Assembly: GCA_016801885.1 (NCBI GenBank)
Contig: CM028900.1
Location: forward strand, 3,999,501 to 4,063,500
Length of the DNA: 64,000 nucleotides
Direction of reading: 5' to 3'
Source: Toxotes chatareus
Taxonomy: Eukaryota; Chordata; Actinopteri; Toxotidae
Position numbers and translations under genes: made by a program. The notes below the pieces were generated by a model. That model saw nothing but the letters and a program-made list of their open reading frames with translations. It searched no databases and was not told the DNA's origin. Positions 24,686-37,904 of this stretch are shown here, piece by piece; within the stretch, counting starts at the first letter, position 1; each line of letters begins with the position of its first letter.

Positions 24686-27600
24686 ATGAAATGCCATGAA
24701 AGGAGGTACAGTCTGCCAGCTTTGCTGAAGAACAGGAAGTGTTAAGAGGCAGACTCTAAATAAATTGTGCCACATATCACTGTGGCCACAACGGCAATTC
24801 CTTGGTAGAGCAAAATGTAAAGCACAACCTGTTCTTGCACCATGGTTTGTCCTCTGCAGGGGAAACGGCGATGACAGTGGGCCGGGGAGGCTGAGCCGCA
24901 GGCTGTCCCGCCTGGGCAGCAGGCACCAGTCCAGGGATCCACCGAGACCTCCGGCTCAGCCAGAGAGACCTCCTGCTCCAGCTGACGGAGCGGTTCAACA
25001 AGGTGTGTGATCATCTGGTGCTTCAGTTTAATGTTGCAAGAAAGAGGAGAAATCCACACATTGTTGGGGAGATCTGTGTCTAAAGTGTTCCAGACAAACT
25101 GAAATAAATAAATGACTTACATGACGTACATGACAGGAGTAGCGTATCAGTGTTGAAGTTATATAAGCATCAGGAGACCATCAAACAAACAGTCTTAAAG
25201 ATTTTAGCTAGGCACTCCATGTAACTGCAGAAAAGACAGTATCATAACTTTCCTCATCTCTCAATATCTGTTCTCCATCCATGTCTGGTACCATAGCTGG
25301 CAGGCCCTCTCCACCAGTCCCTGCCCCACCTGCCCCACCTGTTCCAGCTCCAGCACTGGCTCCTGCTCCTCTCGCCCTGCCCATGGAAACACCACCTAAA
25401 CGCCCAGACAAAGCAACAAAGCCCAAACTTCCTCCTCGGCCACTGTCCAAAGTGTTCAGTAGCACCGAACACGGAGCGGCTGTGTTGCAGGTGCGTATTT
25501 GTGGTTATGGTTATGAGTTTATTTTGTGGCACCGGCACAAAAATTGAAGTAAACAACTATTTTTTTCCTCCACAAAGTGATATATTTTTTTCTGAAAATA
25601 AAAGCATTACACTTCAACACATTACACTCACTCTCAACTGAGCTTGGTCAAATCCTTCTTTCTCTAGATGTCCTCTCTGCACTGCCGGTGAACGGAATGT
25701 GTCCTCCTGCTTGGTGCATAGTCTATAGCAATTTTACCCACCAAATACCTCACCACAATAAAGAGGCAGTGGGGAGTCTGAGGCCACCAAAACCCCTCAA
25801 CAGTTTCTCAACATAATTGTTAGTGATTTGCTAAAATTAAAATCCAACTTTCCAAGCTACTCATGACAAATATTGTTTTGTTTTGTTTTTTCCTCACAGG
25901 GCTTTGAGACTTTTCGGGCACATGAGACTCTCTGTGATGTTGTCTTGGTTCCAGGGGACAGCAAGGAAACTTTCCCAGTCCACCGAGTTATCATGGCTTC
26001 ATCCAGTGACTATTTCAAGGCAATGTTCACGGGTGAGTGGTCGGCTCAAGAGTTCAAGATATGTAACGACTGCATTTCACAATATAGTACAAGATAATGA
26101 AGCCAAACAGAACAGCAACGGAAACACATTTCAGCGCACGCCCCAAACTAAAATATCAAGAAGACTAAGTCATGCTATAGAAAAACAGCCTTAGTGCTTT
26201 GATCAACCTCATGCAGTTCATGAATGAGCTGCTAGGCTTTACAGTGTCGACTGCGTCTTTGTATCTTGCTGACTGTGCACTTTGGCACCACGCCTGCACA
26301 ATCTTCTGAAATTATGCAAAATCATTCTTTCAGCTTGTCCTTGGCTCTTTTGTACTAATTTTTTCCCCTTTCTTCAGGAGGCATGAGGGAGCAGGAGATG
26401 AGAGAGATCAAGCTGCATGGGGTCACTAAGTTGGGTTTAAAGAACATTATAGACTTCATTTACACATCCAAAGTCAACCTCGATATGAGTAATCTCCAGG
26501 ACACATTGGAGGCTGCAAACTTCCTGCAGGTCATGCCCGTGCTGAGATTCTGTAATCAGCTTCTGAGCAGTGAGGTGAGACGTTTTTGTTTCAGTCACAC
26601 TGTTTGCCAAGTTGTCTGAAATGTTGTATCAGTTCCTTAATTATATTCAGATACACTAGAGGTCTATTTAAGCTGCCCTTCCCATCCATACTTTCTCAGT
26701 GTAAGTCAAAACAGGAAAAGTAATGTAGAACAGTTTAATTTTAATTATATTAATTTAATCCATTTTTAATCTGTATTGTTCTTTGATGCAGATCACTATT
26801 GATAACTGTGTGGAAGTCGAGCGCATCGCAACAGACTTGCTTCTGGAGGACGTTCAGCTGAATATAGGTGAGGAAACTGATCTAAGAACACAGAAACAAA
26901 GAAGTACAATCTTTATTCTATCTGTATAAATACATAGATGGGGTGGAAAGTGAGATTAGCATAGAGCTTCTGTACCAGAGTTGTTAAGCTCTTACAGTCC
27001 TCAGACCTCCAGTCCATTATCTTCAGCAACTCATTAAAACATAAAGCATATAAGTAAGATCACAGAAATTTACTGTAGCAGGAATCCTTTGGGTTCAAAA
27101 ACTAAAACAAACTGGGAGATTATTATTGTCATTGTCAATCCTCCTTTGTTCTATCAATCCTAGGTGAGTTTGTGAGCCAGAACCTCTCAGCCTTGGTGGA
27201 GTGTGGCCGTTACCTCCAGCTCTCCGAGACCAGTATGGCCAACGCTCTGGCCAGCAACTCGCTGGAAGGTTTCTCTGAACTGGAGCTGTACCACATTGCC
27301 AGAGGATGGCTGGACCATGACCCCCCAAAACGTCGCTCATCTGTCTATTACTTAATGCGCCACATCCGCTTCCCACTGATGAGTCCCAGCGAGCTGATTC
27401 AGATCTCCCAGGAAGAAGGAGGCGACTCCATGATGCGCTCTGAGACGGCCTGTGTCAACCTCCTGCTGGAGGCCAGCAACTACCAGATGATGCCTTTCAT
27501 GCAGCCAGCCCTGCAAACTGAGCGGACGCAAATACGCTCCGACTCCACGCATATTCTAGCACTGGGCGGTGTGATGCGGCAGCAGCTGGTGGTGAGCCGG

Positions 27601-30396
27601 GAGCTGAGGCTCTATGATGAGAAGACTGGCCACTGGAAGGCCCTGAAGCCCATGGAGGTACCACGCTACCAACATGGTGTGGCTCTTCTAGGCGGCTTCC
27701 TCTTCATTGTTGGAGGTCAGTGCGCCCAGTGTACACTGTAGACACTCTCAGGAAGATATTCAGCTCTTATTTAGGCAGCTTGTGTTCATGTGCTTTTTGT
27801 ATTTGAGGGCAAACACTGTTACACCAAAGAGAATCAGACTGAGAATCCAGAAATGCAAATTACAGGAAAAGGAGAAGTTCCCCACACTTGAAAACTAGAA
27901 CAGCATAATTCAAAGCGAGACCTCGTGTGTCACAGGTGGTTTGTGAACCTAAAGACACAAGACAAAAAAAAACAAAACTTCCATTTTGAGTGAGACTACA
28001 CCCCTTGTTTGTTTGCACAATAGAGTTAAGCCACATGGAGCTGAAGTCATGCACAACACTGTACAGTTATGTATAAGTTATAAGTTATTTGGCACTTTTA
28101 ACAATATTTTCAAATTAATTTTTTTACCACTCTAACTCTGATCCTCAGGCCAGAGCACATACGACACCAAGGGTAAGACGGCCATAGACAGTGCCTACCG
28201 CTATGACCCCCGCTTCGACAAGTGGCTTCAGATCGCTTCACTCAACGAGAAGAGGACCTTCTTCCACCTCAGCGCTCTGAAGGGGAAACTGTTTGCAGTG
28301 GGAGGAAGGAATGCCTCAGGAGAGATCGGTGAGCCGCAGCTCATGCTTGTTCTGCTTCTGCTCTCAGTGCTGCTTTTACTTCTGTATATTAATACATTTT
28401 TTTACCATGAAAAATTACTTAAGAGTAGCACATCACATTTTTTTTTTAAGAAATCAATACTAAAAAACAAACTATGATAGGAAGCAGCTACTAAAGGAGT
28501 ATTTTCATTGGACAAAAAAATAACAAATATGCGAATCAGGGTTCGTTTAATTGCTTTCGGAAAAACAGACTCATGCTTAAATAAAGTTTAACTCAAATGG
28601 TCCTCGGTCTCTCCAACCAGACACAGTGGAGTGCTATGACCTGAAGAAAAATGAGTGGACATTTGTGACCAGTATGATGGAGCCTCACTATGGACATGCA
28701 GGAACAGTTCACGGAGACCTCATGTACATCTCAGGTAAAATAATGTTGTTCAATGATGGAGTCCAACAATCCAGTCCACCACAGAGCACAATGGACCTCT
28801 GAAAACATCCTTGAGTCTTGGGCGCATTCATTCACATCTAAACATGTTTAGACAGAGTCGAAGAAGTTTTGTCTACAGGTGACAAAAGGTTCCACTTTAA
28901 CAAGATGAATCATCGACAAAGCTTAGTCGATTGACCTATTTGAAACCACTTCCTCTTTGGCTGCTCTTAGCCTGATCTCCGGCAGGTTTCTCAGCAGCCT
29001 TGGACAGGAAACCACCTCTCTCACCTCTGAGAACAGAAATGTAAGCTTCACATGTAGGACTGAGAGGCAGGAAACACAAAGACCTGTGGCTGTTTCAGGG
29101 CACAGTGCTTTACAGCTTAACTGTGTTGGTAACACATACCATTTACCATAACACCTTCTTTTTGTGGACACAACATCCTGTTTTTACATCACATGTTCTC
29201 TTCATTTCAGTCCACAAGACAGTTTTTGAGTTTGTAACTCAGGCTCAGTTTAACCTAAACAAAACATCAAGTAATAAGTAAACAGTTTTAAGTTGCAGGG
29301 AACTTTATAAAAAAAAATTGCGTTGTTATGCCTGACACAACAGCTTCCTACTCAGACAGCCAACAGAAAAAAAAAAAAACCTCAACATGACAGTTCCTGT
29401 GTGCATGTTTTTGTTCTCCTCTTGATTGTCGGTCTAGTATCTGTGGAGTTTTACATCTGCCCACTCCTGAGGGCCATGTCTGGTTCTCTGTGGGTTGTTA
29501 AATATTTGACTATCGTCATACGAACAGTGAGCTTGTGTGAGTTCCTGTAGTGGAAACAGCTGCCTTCTGGTTTATGTTGTTTTTCTTAGTCTGAATGTCC
29601 AAAACCATGAGTTGAAAGGGACTGAAAATGCAAAGCAGTAAAACAGATAGCGATGGAGCTCGACAAACACCAGTCTTTTTGCCTGCAACGTGCTGCAAAT
29701 GTGCTGGAAGTGAAGTGAAAGAAAAAAAAACACCAAGAGACACAAAAAGCAACAGACTAGCTGCAGCCCTAAAATTACGAAAGAGGATTAGGGCCACATA
29801 CCAACTTTAGGAAAAGCTTAGGCTTAACCTATAGTATTCTATTTGATAAAATATCTTTAACACACTGTAATATTTGTTGGATTGTCCTTGGTCACACAGG
29901 TGGCATCACACGTGACACCTTCCAGAAGGAGCTTTGGTGCTACGATCCTGCAGCCGACACATGGAGTCGACGTGCCGACATGACCGAGCTCCGCGGCCTG
30001 CACTGCATGTGCACCGTGGGGGACAGACTCTATGTCATGGGGGGCAATCACTTCCGAGGCAGCAGCGACTACGACGACGTCCTGGGCTGTGAATACTACA
30101 GCCCCGAGGCAGACCAGTGGATGGTGGTGGCGCCCATGCCTCGGGGACAGAGTGATGTCGGCGTGACCGTGTTTAACGGGCAGATCTATGTGGTGGGGGG
30201 TTACTCCTGGAACAGCAGATGCATGGTTGACATTGTGCAGAGGTATGATCCAGAGCGGGATGTGTGGGACAGGGTGTTCAATGTGCTGGAGCCTCTGGGG
30301 GGGATTCGCGCCTGTACGATGACGGTCCATCTGCCGGAGGGGTCAGTGGATGAGGCTCAGATACAGGAGTGCCTGCTGTTCACTGCCAAGAGTTGA
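24686..30396 (+). CDS. BTB-BACK-Kelch protein, KLHL9/KLHL13 type
   Basis: Proteins of this clade are Cullin-3 ubiquitin ligase adaptors; KLHL9/KLHL13 act on mitotic kinases such as Aurora B. Ten coding exons with consistent phases: 24686-24705, 24860-25002, 25297-25490, 25900-26032, 26378-26574, 26792-26867, 27164-27715, 28149-28328, 28621-28734, 29900-30396, giving about 701 residues. Residues 1-119 are a basic then Pro/Ala-rich tail. BTB begins at [16 protein letters not shown] (about 120), BACK follows (about 235-340), then six Kelch blades with GG motifs (LGGV, VGGQ, VGGR, SGGI, MGGN, VGGY). The blade region is very close to KLHL13 as I know it, but BTB and BACK are more diverged, so this may be a separate fish paralogue. 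I therefore give no symbol. The first two coding exons are short or low-complexity, so the N-terminus is the least certain part. Confidence 0.9.
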
Positions 30397-31915
30397 GTGC
30401 GCACCACAGTCAAGGGGTAGGGCTTTGAAAAGAGGGCAAACAGGAAATAGTGTGGGTTGCAAACACAAGCTGCAGGTGCAAGCATGGCCAGCAAGCTTCT
30501 TCAGTTTGAAAATTCTGCATCTTTCTGTCAAACACTATGTTTAGTGCCATTTTCTGTTCTTGCGTTTACTGTCAGCCGTGCAGCTCCTCTCCTGCTCTGC
30601 TGCTCATGTCCTTTCACTCAGCAGCTACAGTTTCTAAAAGGAAACACTCCTCATTAAGGACACTGTGCGTCTTTCATGAAAGGTCAAACCCAATGAATTT
30701 CCTAGTTTCATGGGTCAAAGTCAAAACTGAAAACTGAGGCAAGCAAATCAGGATCAATTAGACAGAAGGCAAATTCATCTGCTCTCGGAAATGAAAGGAG
30801 AGTGAGTTTATCTTTAAGCTTGATCTTTTCATCGCTCTCTGCTATTCTCACAAACAGAACAAAAACGTCAGATCTTTCTTCTATCATGACGCATGAGCTG
30901 AGAGGAATAAAACTGAGCTGTGTGTCATAATGAAGGATGAAGGAAATGGTCCTACAGTGTGTAATTTGGAAGTTTCTGGACAAGAATGGGGTCCTGTGGC
31001 ACAGAGTCACAAGATTTGATATGATTTGGATCTTAATTAAGCAAGAAACTAACACAGAAGGTTTCCACAGCGTCCAACAGAGATGTACAACAAGAGGAAA
31101 TCACCTCAACGAAGGCTTAAAGGATTAAAACAACAGCACCTTTTAATAGACCTCGATCTACAGGCTAATTTTGTTGTATGAATCAGGCACAGATAAAACA
31201 CTCAGTGGTTCCTTTTGACACTTAAATGTAAGAACAGTGGAAGAAAAGTATTTTTGTAAATATGACATACAGTGCTGGGTAACAAAACAAAACAAAACAA
31301 ACAAAACAAAACAGAACTGAAACAACCTTGTTCCTATTGTACAACTAAAGATATTATATTAAATATGTTCTATATTAAATATTAAGTCCTCTTTGATTAA
31401 ACCATAAGAACAAGTTTGTTAACACAGAACAAAAACTTGAGTTTTGTTTCCCAGTACTGCATCACACAGGTGCCAAAACATTTTCCTCTTCATTTGCTCT
31501 AAAATGCCCAGCTGTTTCCTTATTCCCAATGGTCCATTGTACCTTACGTACCAGCAGAAACCAGTACGTATTTTATTAGAAACTGATTCATACAATGAAC
31601 TTATACTGCAAATCACAGGCTATACTGTAAGGTGTTACCAATATATTTTTTTTCTACCTACTGACACTGTTAATGCTTTCCATAAAGCCTGTAAAGACTG
31701 TACTGCGGTTTATTTTCCTATATCCCCACGTGAAGCTGCCTGAACTTTTATGATTAAGAAAGAAAGATGACAAGGAGAAGCCTCTGGATTTAAATTCTTG
31801 TGCCAAGTTGCTATAACGCAAGCTCGGTCAGTTACTGCCTTGATATATGTTATGATTTGTATATTTATGTTGATAACAAGTTTTGTAAAGTGGAAATAAA
31901 ATGTTGATTATGCTC
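30397..31915 (+). other. Probable 3' UTR of the kelch gene
   Basis: Non-coding sequence follows the stop codon up to AATAAA at 31895-31900 in the context 'gtggaaataaaatgttg'. It contains an AAAAC-unit repeat at about 31284-31313. A 1.5 kb 3' UTR is plausible; the assignment rests only on the first convincing signal. Confidence 0.5.
31895..31900 (+). terminator. Polyadenylation signal, kelch gene
   Basis: AATAAA about 1.5 kb after the kelch stop codon, followed by T-rich sequence. No stronger AATAAA is evident between the two. Confidence 0.5.
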
Positions 31916-31919
31916 TTCA

Positions 31920-33168
31920 TGCTACACTTAGAATCACATCATTCACTGTCGGCCATGAAGACGACGAGAAAACCTGAACGTCCTTCAGCAGCTCCCAGCA
32001 TTAAACACACACACGAACACTCACAGAGCCTTCGGTGCATCTGATGTTAGTAAATGACGATGAAACTACCCTTGAAAATTCATCCTTCACCTCCAGATAA
32101 GACAACACTTATCTGTGATAGTGACTGCTGTGCCAGGGACAACAAATACTGAAAAGCAGACAGACATGTCTACAAAACGCAACATATTGAAATTACAAAA
32201 TCAGTTTTATTTTTTGGGAGAAAAGTGCAATTTAGCAGTACTTTTTTTTACTATATGATAGGCTGTGAAACATAATTTAATCTTTACTTTGTTGTGCATT
32301 TGATTAAAGTAACATCAAATCATCAACAGAGTTTCTAAAGAAACTATCTGGTTCAGCATGAAGTTTTTCTTAGACTTCTGCTGAAACAATTGTGTACAGG
32401 GGTGTATGGGTTGAAAAAAAAAAAAAAAGGGAAAAAAAGCCCACTCCCCACAAATGTAATTCTGAATATTTATGTAGATGTGTTATTTTGATTAGAGAGA
32501 GTGCCTACAACCTGTGCCTACAAGAGACACAGCACTCAGAGTTTCCACCACACAGACCCAGCATATCATTTACTGAGTGAACCACGGCCAAGTGAAATTC
32601 ATCACTGCGTGCACAGGAAAAACATATTTGGCCATCTGGCAGACACATGTCACCTTGAAATGTCAAAGCTTGTTTTATTTGGCTGGTCTGGCCTTGTAGT
32701 TTCCTCAGGGGTGGAAAGTGTTTAGGTATTTACTTAATGTGCTGGAGCACAGATCTGATTTACTCATCTTTCCCTTTAACAGAACTGAGGAGAAACTGCT
32801 CATCTGAATCTCTAAACAAAGCAGTAACAGGGTCTCAGTTTGTGGAGTTACATCACTGCACTTTAAAAGCAGAAAAAAGGGAATCAGCAGTGCTGCATAA
32901 TGCTGATTTCTGATGAAAGGAAAGAAACAGACTGCTGCAAATGCAAGAAAGGTGTTAAATTGCAGCCAACTGGAACAAAAAAAAAAGGTCTCAAAGCCAT
33001 TTTCTGTGCTAACCTACAAGTCTGAAACAAGATCAGTTCATCATTAGTGGTGGAAGAAATATTCAGACCCTTTGCTGAAGTAAGGGGTTAGGGTCTTACA
33101 AGAAAAGTTTTACCAACAAAAGTTCTTAAACTTGGCTCCTTTCAGAGTGTTAACCCTCAGCTCACATC
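31920..33168. other. Spacer between kelch gene and hsd3b
   Basis: No coding exon is supported. A short fragment at about 33046-33085, with 'agtggtggaagaaatattca', resembles the head of the TAAAAGTA-type repeat found several times later in the window. Confidence 0.5.
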
Positions 33169-33173
33169 TTATT

Positions 33174-33720
33174 TGTCACGGTGGAGGGGCAAGGACTTGG
33201 ACCCAAACGCAAAAATCCCAAAGACAGGCAGAATGAGTGAACTAAAAGTCTTTTAATGAACCAAAATCACTGGAAGAGTCCAGGACAAGGGAACAAAACT
33301 CAAACAAGAATACAAAAATCCTTCCTTGAAACAAAAGAAACCGAGGTAAGTCCATGAGGGGGAAAAAACAAGACACAGGAACATGAACAAACACAGGGAC
33401 TTCACATGGCTCAGACTCAAGCATGGATACAGACATGGAAACAGACAAACCAACAAGAGCTGGGAAACGACGAGACTTAAATACACAAGGCAATGGGCAA
33501 CAGGTGAAACCAATTAGGGCGGGGCAGACAATCACAAAGGTGGGAAACAAGACAAAGACAGGAAGTAGAACAAGACAAGATACACAAGGGTAATGACTTC
33601 AAAATAAAACAGGAACTATACACAAAACTTAACAAACTAGAGTTCAAAAGTCCACAAAAGAGTTCAAAACATAACAAAAGAGTTCTGAAAACAGCCCCCC
33701 CTTAGGGGCTAGTCATGACA
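33174..33720 (-). mobile_element. Solo-LTR-like insertion, copy 1
   Basis: The 547-base element reads TGTCA...TGACA at its ends on both strands and is flanked by TTATT on both sides (33169-33173 and 33721-33725), as expected of a retroelement target-site duplication. Read on the minus strand it has LTR-like order: TG start, C/T-rich sequence, a TATTTAAGTC box (33474-33483), an ATTAAA signal (33252-33257) and a CA end. About the same sequence recurs at 44468-45043. No gag, pol or env coding sequence lies beside it, so a solo LTR left by recombination is the best reading. A terminal-repeat DNA element is the alternative. Confidence 0.7.
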
Positions 33721-34151
33721 TTATTCTTCTGTGTCTGCTCACCCCCTGAAACACAGTGACACTCATCTAAATCAAATGTTACAGTATATCTTCCAACATG
33801 AACTGTCCTTGACATATAAAAACTTCCCTCCCCCATTTTTTCCCTGCTCACATTCCTTCCCAAAGCAGCAGAGCCCATCTCGGGTTTTTTTTTTTTTTCA
33901 CACTGCCTGGGAGCAAATAATTCGTTTTTTCTAGAAACTCTTCTGGGCTCACAAAAAGTGGAAGGGCTGAGAAGGTGCCATCATTCTCCCACAGACAGAA
34001 TCGAAAGCATCCCCGAACACAAAAGTTGTTTTCTTCTGTCCTCATTTGGGGCTTTTTCTTCTGAGAAGCCTTTTCTAGAGGTCTCTGAAAGAAAAGCATT
34101 GGAAGAGAAGGATTTTTTTTTGTCTTTGTACCATTAGAGAATTAGCCTGCA

Positions 34152-35991
34152 ATGTCTCTGAGAGGTGATGTGTGTGTGGTGACCGGAGCCTGTGGATTTC
34201 TGGGAAAGACGCTGGTGAGGCTGCTGCTGGAGGAGGAGAAAATGGCTGAGATTCGACTGCTGGACAAACATGTACAGCCCCAACTTTTACAGACTCTGGA
34301 GGGTAAAATCTGTCTGTCTATTTTCCTCTTTGAAGCCCAGATGATTTTTTTCTGATAAAATGTGAAACATGAAATCTGCGGGAGGTTTGTCTCGTATATT
34401 TCATTAAAACAAAATTCATGATATAAATCTGAATATAAGCGTTTTAAACTTTTTGGCTTTTCCAACTGACAGCATGAGGCTGTAGCTACAGCACATGACA
34501 TAACTTTGTAAAACTGGTTATGCATTATGTTTTATTTAATTCTAACAAATCACTGAAGCTTCAGTGAGATTTAAAATCTCCTTTTCAAAGATTTTCTGGC
34601 CAAAATATTCAACAATAACAACAACATTTACAGACTGATAATATAAACAAGGATTGATTACTGGTTTTCCAGTCTTACGCTCAATTAGAATAATAGTCTG
34701 GGGCTGAAATAAATTCTGATACCACTGGGTTTATGTAATTAACATCCCATTGGATAAACTATTAAACACTCCAAGGTCATTTTACATTAACAGTGACTAC
34801 TTCACCACAGTTTTTCGTGGGACAGAAACCGTAGACAAAAGACAAAAGGCCTTATATTAAGTTGTGACATTTTATTCTTGATTTATTTTATGTTAGACTG
34901 CAGAGGTGACACAAAGCTGAGCGTTTTCGAAGGGGACATCAGGGACAGTGATTTCGTGAGACAAGCCTGTCGAGGTGCATCAGTCATCTTCCACATCGCA
35001 TCCATCATTGATGTTAAGGAGTCAGTGGAGTACAGTGAGATGTATGGGGTCAATGTCAAAGGTAAGGCTGTCACTTTAGTCCAGCAAAGTCTCCACTGGA
35101 CAACTTCTGTGATAAGAGAAAAAGAAAAACAGTTTTTCAGCGTAAATGAAATCAGGAGATTTTTTTTGTTTCGCAGGAACGCAGGTTCTTCTGGAGGCAT
35201 GTATTCAGGAGAACGTGCTGTCCTTCATCTACACCAGCACAATTGAGGTGATGGGACCAAACCCAAAGGGTGAACCCATAATTAACGGCAGCGAGGACAC
35301 AGTTTATGAATGCAGTCTAAAGTTTTCCTACAGCAAGACCAAAAAGGAGGCTGAGCAGAGAGCCCTGCAGGCCCACGGCGAGGTGCTCCAGAACGGAGGC
35401 CGACTGGCCACCTGCGCCCTGAGGCCTATGTACATCTTTGGGGAGGGCTGCCGCTTCCTGCTGGGCCATATGGGCGACGGGATACAGAACAAAGATGTTC
35501 TGTTTCGACTGTCCCGACCAGAGGCCCGCGTGAATCCTGTCTACGTGGGCAACGTGGCCTGGGCTCACCTCCAAGCGGCTCGCAGCCTCAAAGACCCACA
35601 AAGAAGAAATGCTGTCGGAGGAAAGTTTTTCTTCATTTCTGACGACACGCCACCTGTGAGCTACTCAGACTTCAACCATGTGGTGATGTCTCCTCTGGGC
35701 TTCACCGTTCAAGAGAAACTCCTGCTGCCGCTCGGCCTCCTCTATGTGATCTGTTTCTTCCTGGAGGTTCTGTGCATGATGCTCCGGCCTTTCGTACGCA
35801 TCGTCCCCCCAATGAACCGGCAGCTCCTCACCATGCTGAACACGCCGTTTACCTTCTCCTATCAGAGAGCCAAGAGGGACCTGGGGTACAGTCCCAGATA
35901 CAGCTGGGAGGAAGCAAGCAAACGCACCACTGAATGGCTCGCCTCACAGCTGCCGAAAGAGCGGGAACGAATAATCAATGAAAGGTGGTGA
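34152..35991 (+). CDS. hsd3b1: 3-beta-hydroxysteroid dehydrogenase / delta5-4 isomerase
   Basis: Converts delta5-3-beta-hydroxysteroids such as pregnenolone to delta4-3-ketosteroids with NAD, a membrane-bound step of steroid hormone synthesis in ER and mitochondria. Three coding exons, 34152-34302, 34897-35061 and 35177-35991, join in phase to 376 residues; human HSD3B1 has 373. Seen in order: start MSLRGDVCVVTGACGFLGKT with the TGxxGxxG dinucleotide loop, YTSTIEV, the catalytic pair Tyr157-x-x-x-Lys161 in YSKTK, CALRPMYIFGEG, NPVYVGNVAWAH, ISDDTPP, a hydrophobic segment LLLPLGLLYVICFFLEVLC near residues 280-300, and FTFSYQRAKRDLGYSPRYSWEEA. The terminal-exon layout matches vertebrate HSD3B genes. 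The symbol is the family head; fish paralogues (hsd3b1, hsd3b2) cannot be separated with certainty here. Placement after hao2 agrees with human 1p12. Confidence 0.93.
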
Positions 35992-36489
35992 GCACCATGT
36001 AAACCCTGTCTCCCAGAAATTACATTTATATGTGACTAATTTGCAGCAGCAAAAACAGAAAAATATAAAACAAGTATGTTTATACATTATCAGTTTATGC
36101 ACAAGTTTGGTGAAGCTATAAGACTAGCATCTTTCAGATTATACGTTTAGCACACTGTAGGTTTTTGTTTGTTAACGCGATGCTTCCACTAGGAGTCACC
36201 AAAGATTCCTGCACGTCAGGGGTTTAAATGTAGACCAACTGCATTTGCTCTTTGCTTCTTCAGTACTTTCAGTTTTACATATATTTATCTCAAACTCAGG
36301 AAAGAGGGTTTACTTTACACAAGTATCAGTGTGAACAGCGTGAGGGAAGGACTCAACACACACTAAAAGATTAAAAACTGAAATTTAGATCTTTGTACTT
36401 TGTTGTTTTGAGCTTTGGTTCCTCACAGTTCAGTATCACCTGTGCTTCCTGTTCTGTGTGGCGGTGAATTTATATGGTGTGTGTATACT

Positions 36490-36495
36490 ATTAAA
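36490..36495 (+). terminator. Polyadenylation signal variant, hsd3b
   Basis: ATTAAA about 500 bases after the hsd3b stop codon, followed by TGTTT-rich sequence. No canonical AATAAA is closer. Confidence 0.4.
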
Positions 36496-36499
36496 GTTC

Positions 36500-37904
36500 A
36501 TGGGAAAAATGAAAAATGTTTCTCATTGTATGTTTTTATCTATATTTTGTTTGATAAAACTTTATGATGAGAGAACTAAACACAGTATCATCATTCATGA
36601 TGATTTTATCCAGGAATGATCCAGGATGAATCCTGAATCCTATCCAGTCACTATGAGTTTATTTTATTAGTTAAAGCTCAATGTATGATCAAATAATGAT
36701 TATTAACTTCTTAGCAGCTGTTTATATCAAACTAGTGAGGCGAGATGCAAACACGCTGCTTTAGTGCACCATTCTCTTCTTTACCACACTTCTTTCTCCA
36801 GTAAAATAAATTGTAGTTCCTTTCAACTTAACTCTACTGCCTCCAAAGAAAAAAAATATCTTGCATAAGCAAACAGGCTAAAGAACGGGGAAACTTGGTA
36901 GAGAAAGCTGGTAGAGAATCTTTTTTTTTTTTTTTTTTTACTGAGGTCATAAATATAACTAAGCTCTAAATCATCATGTGATTAACGCTGGGACAAACAA
37001 ATCACTGCCAACTGTAGGAAAGATCCTTGACCCATTTTCCTTGTGAGGGATTACATTTTTGTGTAATTGCAACCTCACAACTAGAGGCAAGATAAACTGC
37101 AGCTAACTGAACAACTATTTGAGGATCCACACTTGTAATTAAGAAAGAAAACAGGAGGCAGTGAACTGAATTAACTGCTTGAAGCAGTGGAATAGATTAG
37201 AAGCTGCACAGAAGCGCTTTCAGCATATTTACATAGAGCACTGATTACATAAAAGAGCATTGATTGTGGAACAATTGATCGACTGATGATTGATTTTCCT
37301 CAGACACAACAGAGTGCCCTCTCCTCACTTTCTCTGATTCTCTTGCTCTCTCTCTCTCTTGTACACACACACACACACACACACACAACACACATCAGTG
37401 GGCAGCCAGGCCAGAGTCCAGCATTTTAAACAAACAGCCATTGAACACCAATGAGGTCATGGATTCACCTCCAGGCAAAGGGCTTCAACCACTTGTTGGC
37501 CCAGTACAAACCCAGTCTGGGAAAAAGAAAAAAGAAAAAAAAACCACCCACTGACAAATGTGATGACCGGGTGAATGGACAGGGGAGGGTTTGCTGTGGA
37601 TTCAGGCTCAAAGTGGAGATTTACAGGAAAGGAAACATAGAAAACTCTGCTGAGACCACTGTTTTTGGACTCCTCTGGACTGTTTTATGTGAATTCCTGT
37701 CTTGCTTCATGCCTGTTGTTTGCCAATTAAAGGCTGAGTAGTCGTTCCCAAGCTGCAGCACTGCACAGAGCTGGGATTTTCTTAAGCCAAGAGCTGATCT
37801 CCATCCACCAGTCTGCGGCTGACGGGAACAGCTGAGTACCGTTTAGCACCAGCTAAAGCTCCCGGGCAGCTACTCTTCCCATTCTCTCCCCTGTTACTAC
37901 AGAA
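36500..37904. other. Spacer between hsd3b and pla1a
   Basis: No coding exon is supported. It holds a T homopolymer near 36920-36939 and a CA microsatellite at 37363-37386. Just before the pla1a ATG, 'cccctgttactacag|aa' reads as a splice acceptor, so pla1a probably has an upstream non-coding exon in this spacer. Confidence 0.5.

Noticed and set aside
29857..30330. 157-codon minus-strand frame over the last kelch exon
   Set aside because: His-rich mirror of the strongly supported Kelch coding exon on the plus strand.
33242..33677. Hydrophobic minus-strand frames inside the LTR-like copies (also 44599-44904)
   Set aside because: Two copies carry similar but disrupted frames; they are LTR sequence, not protein genes.
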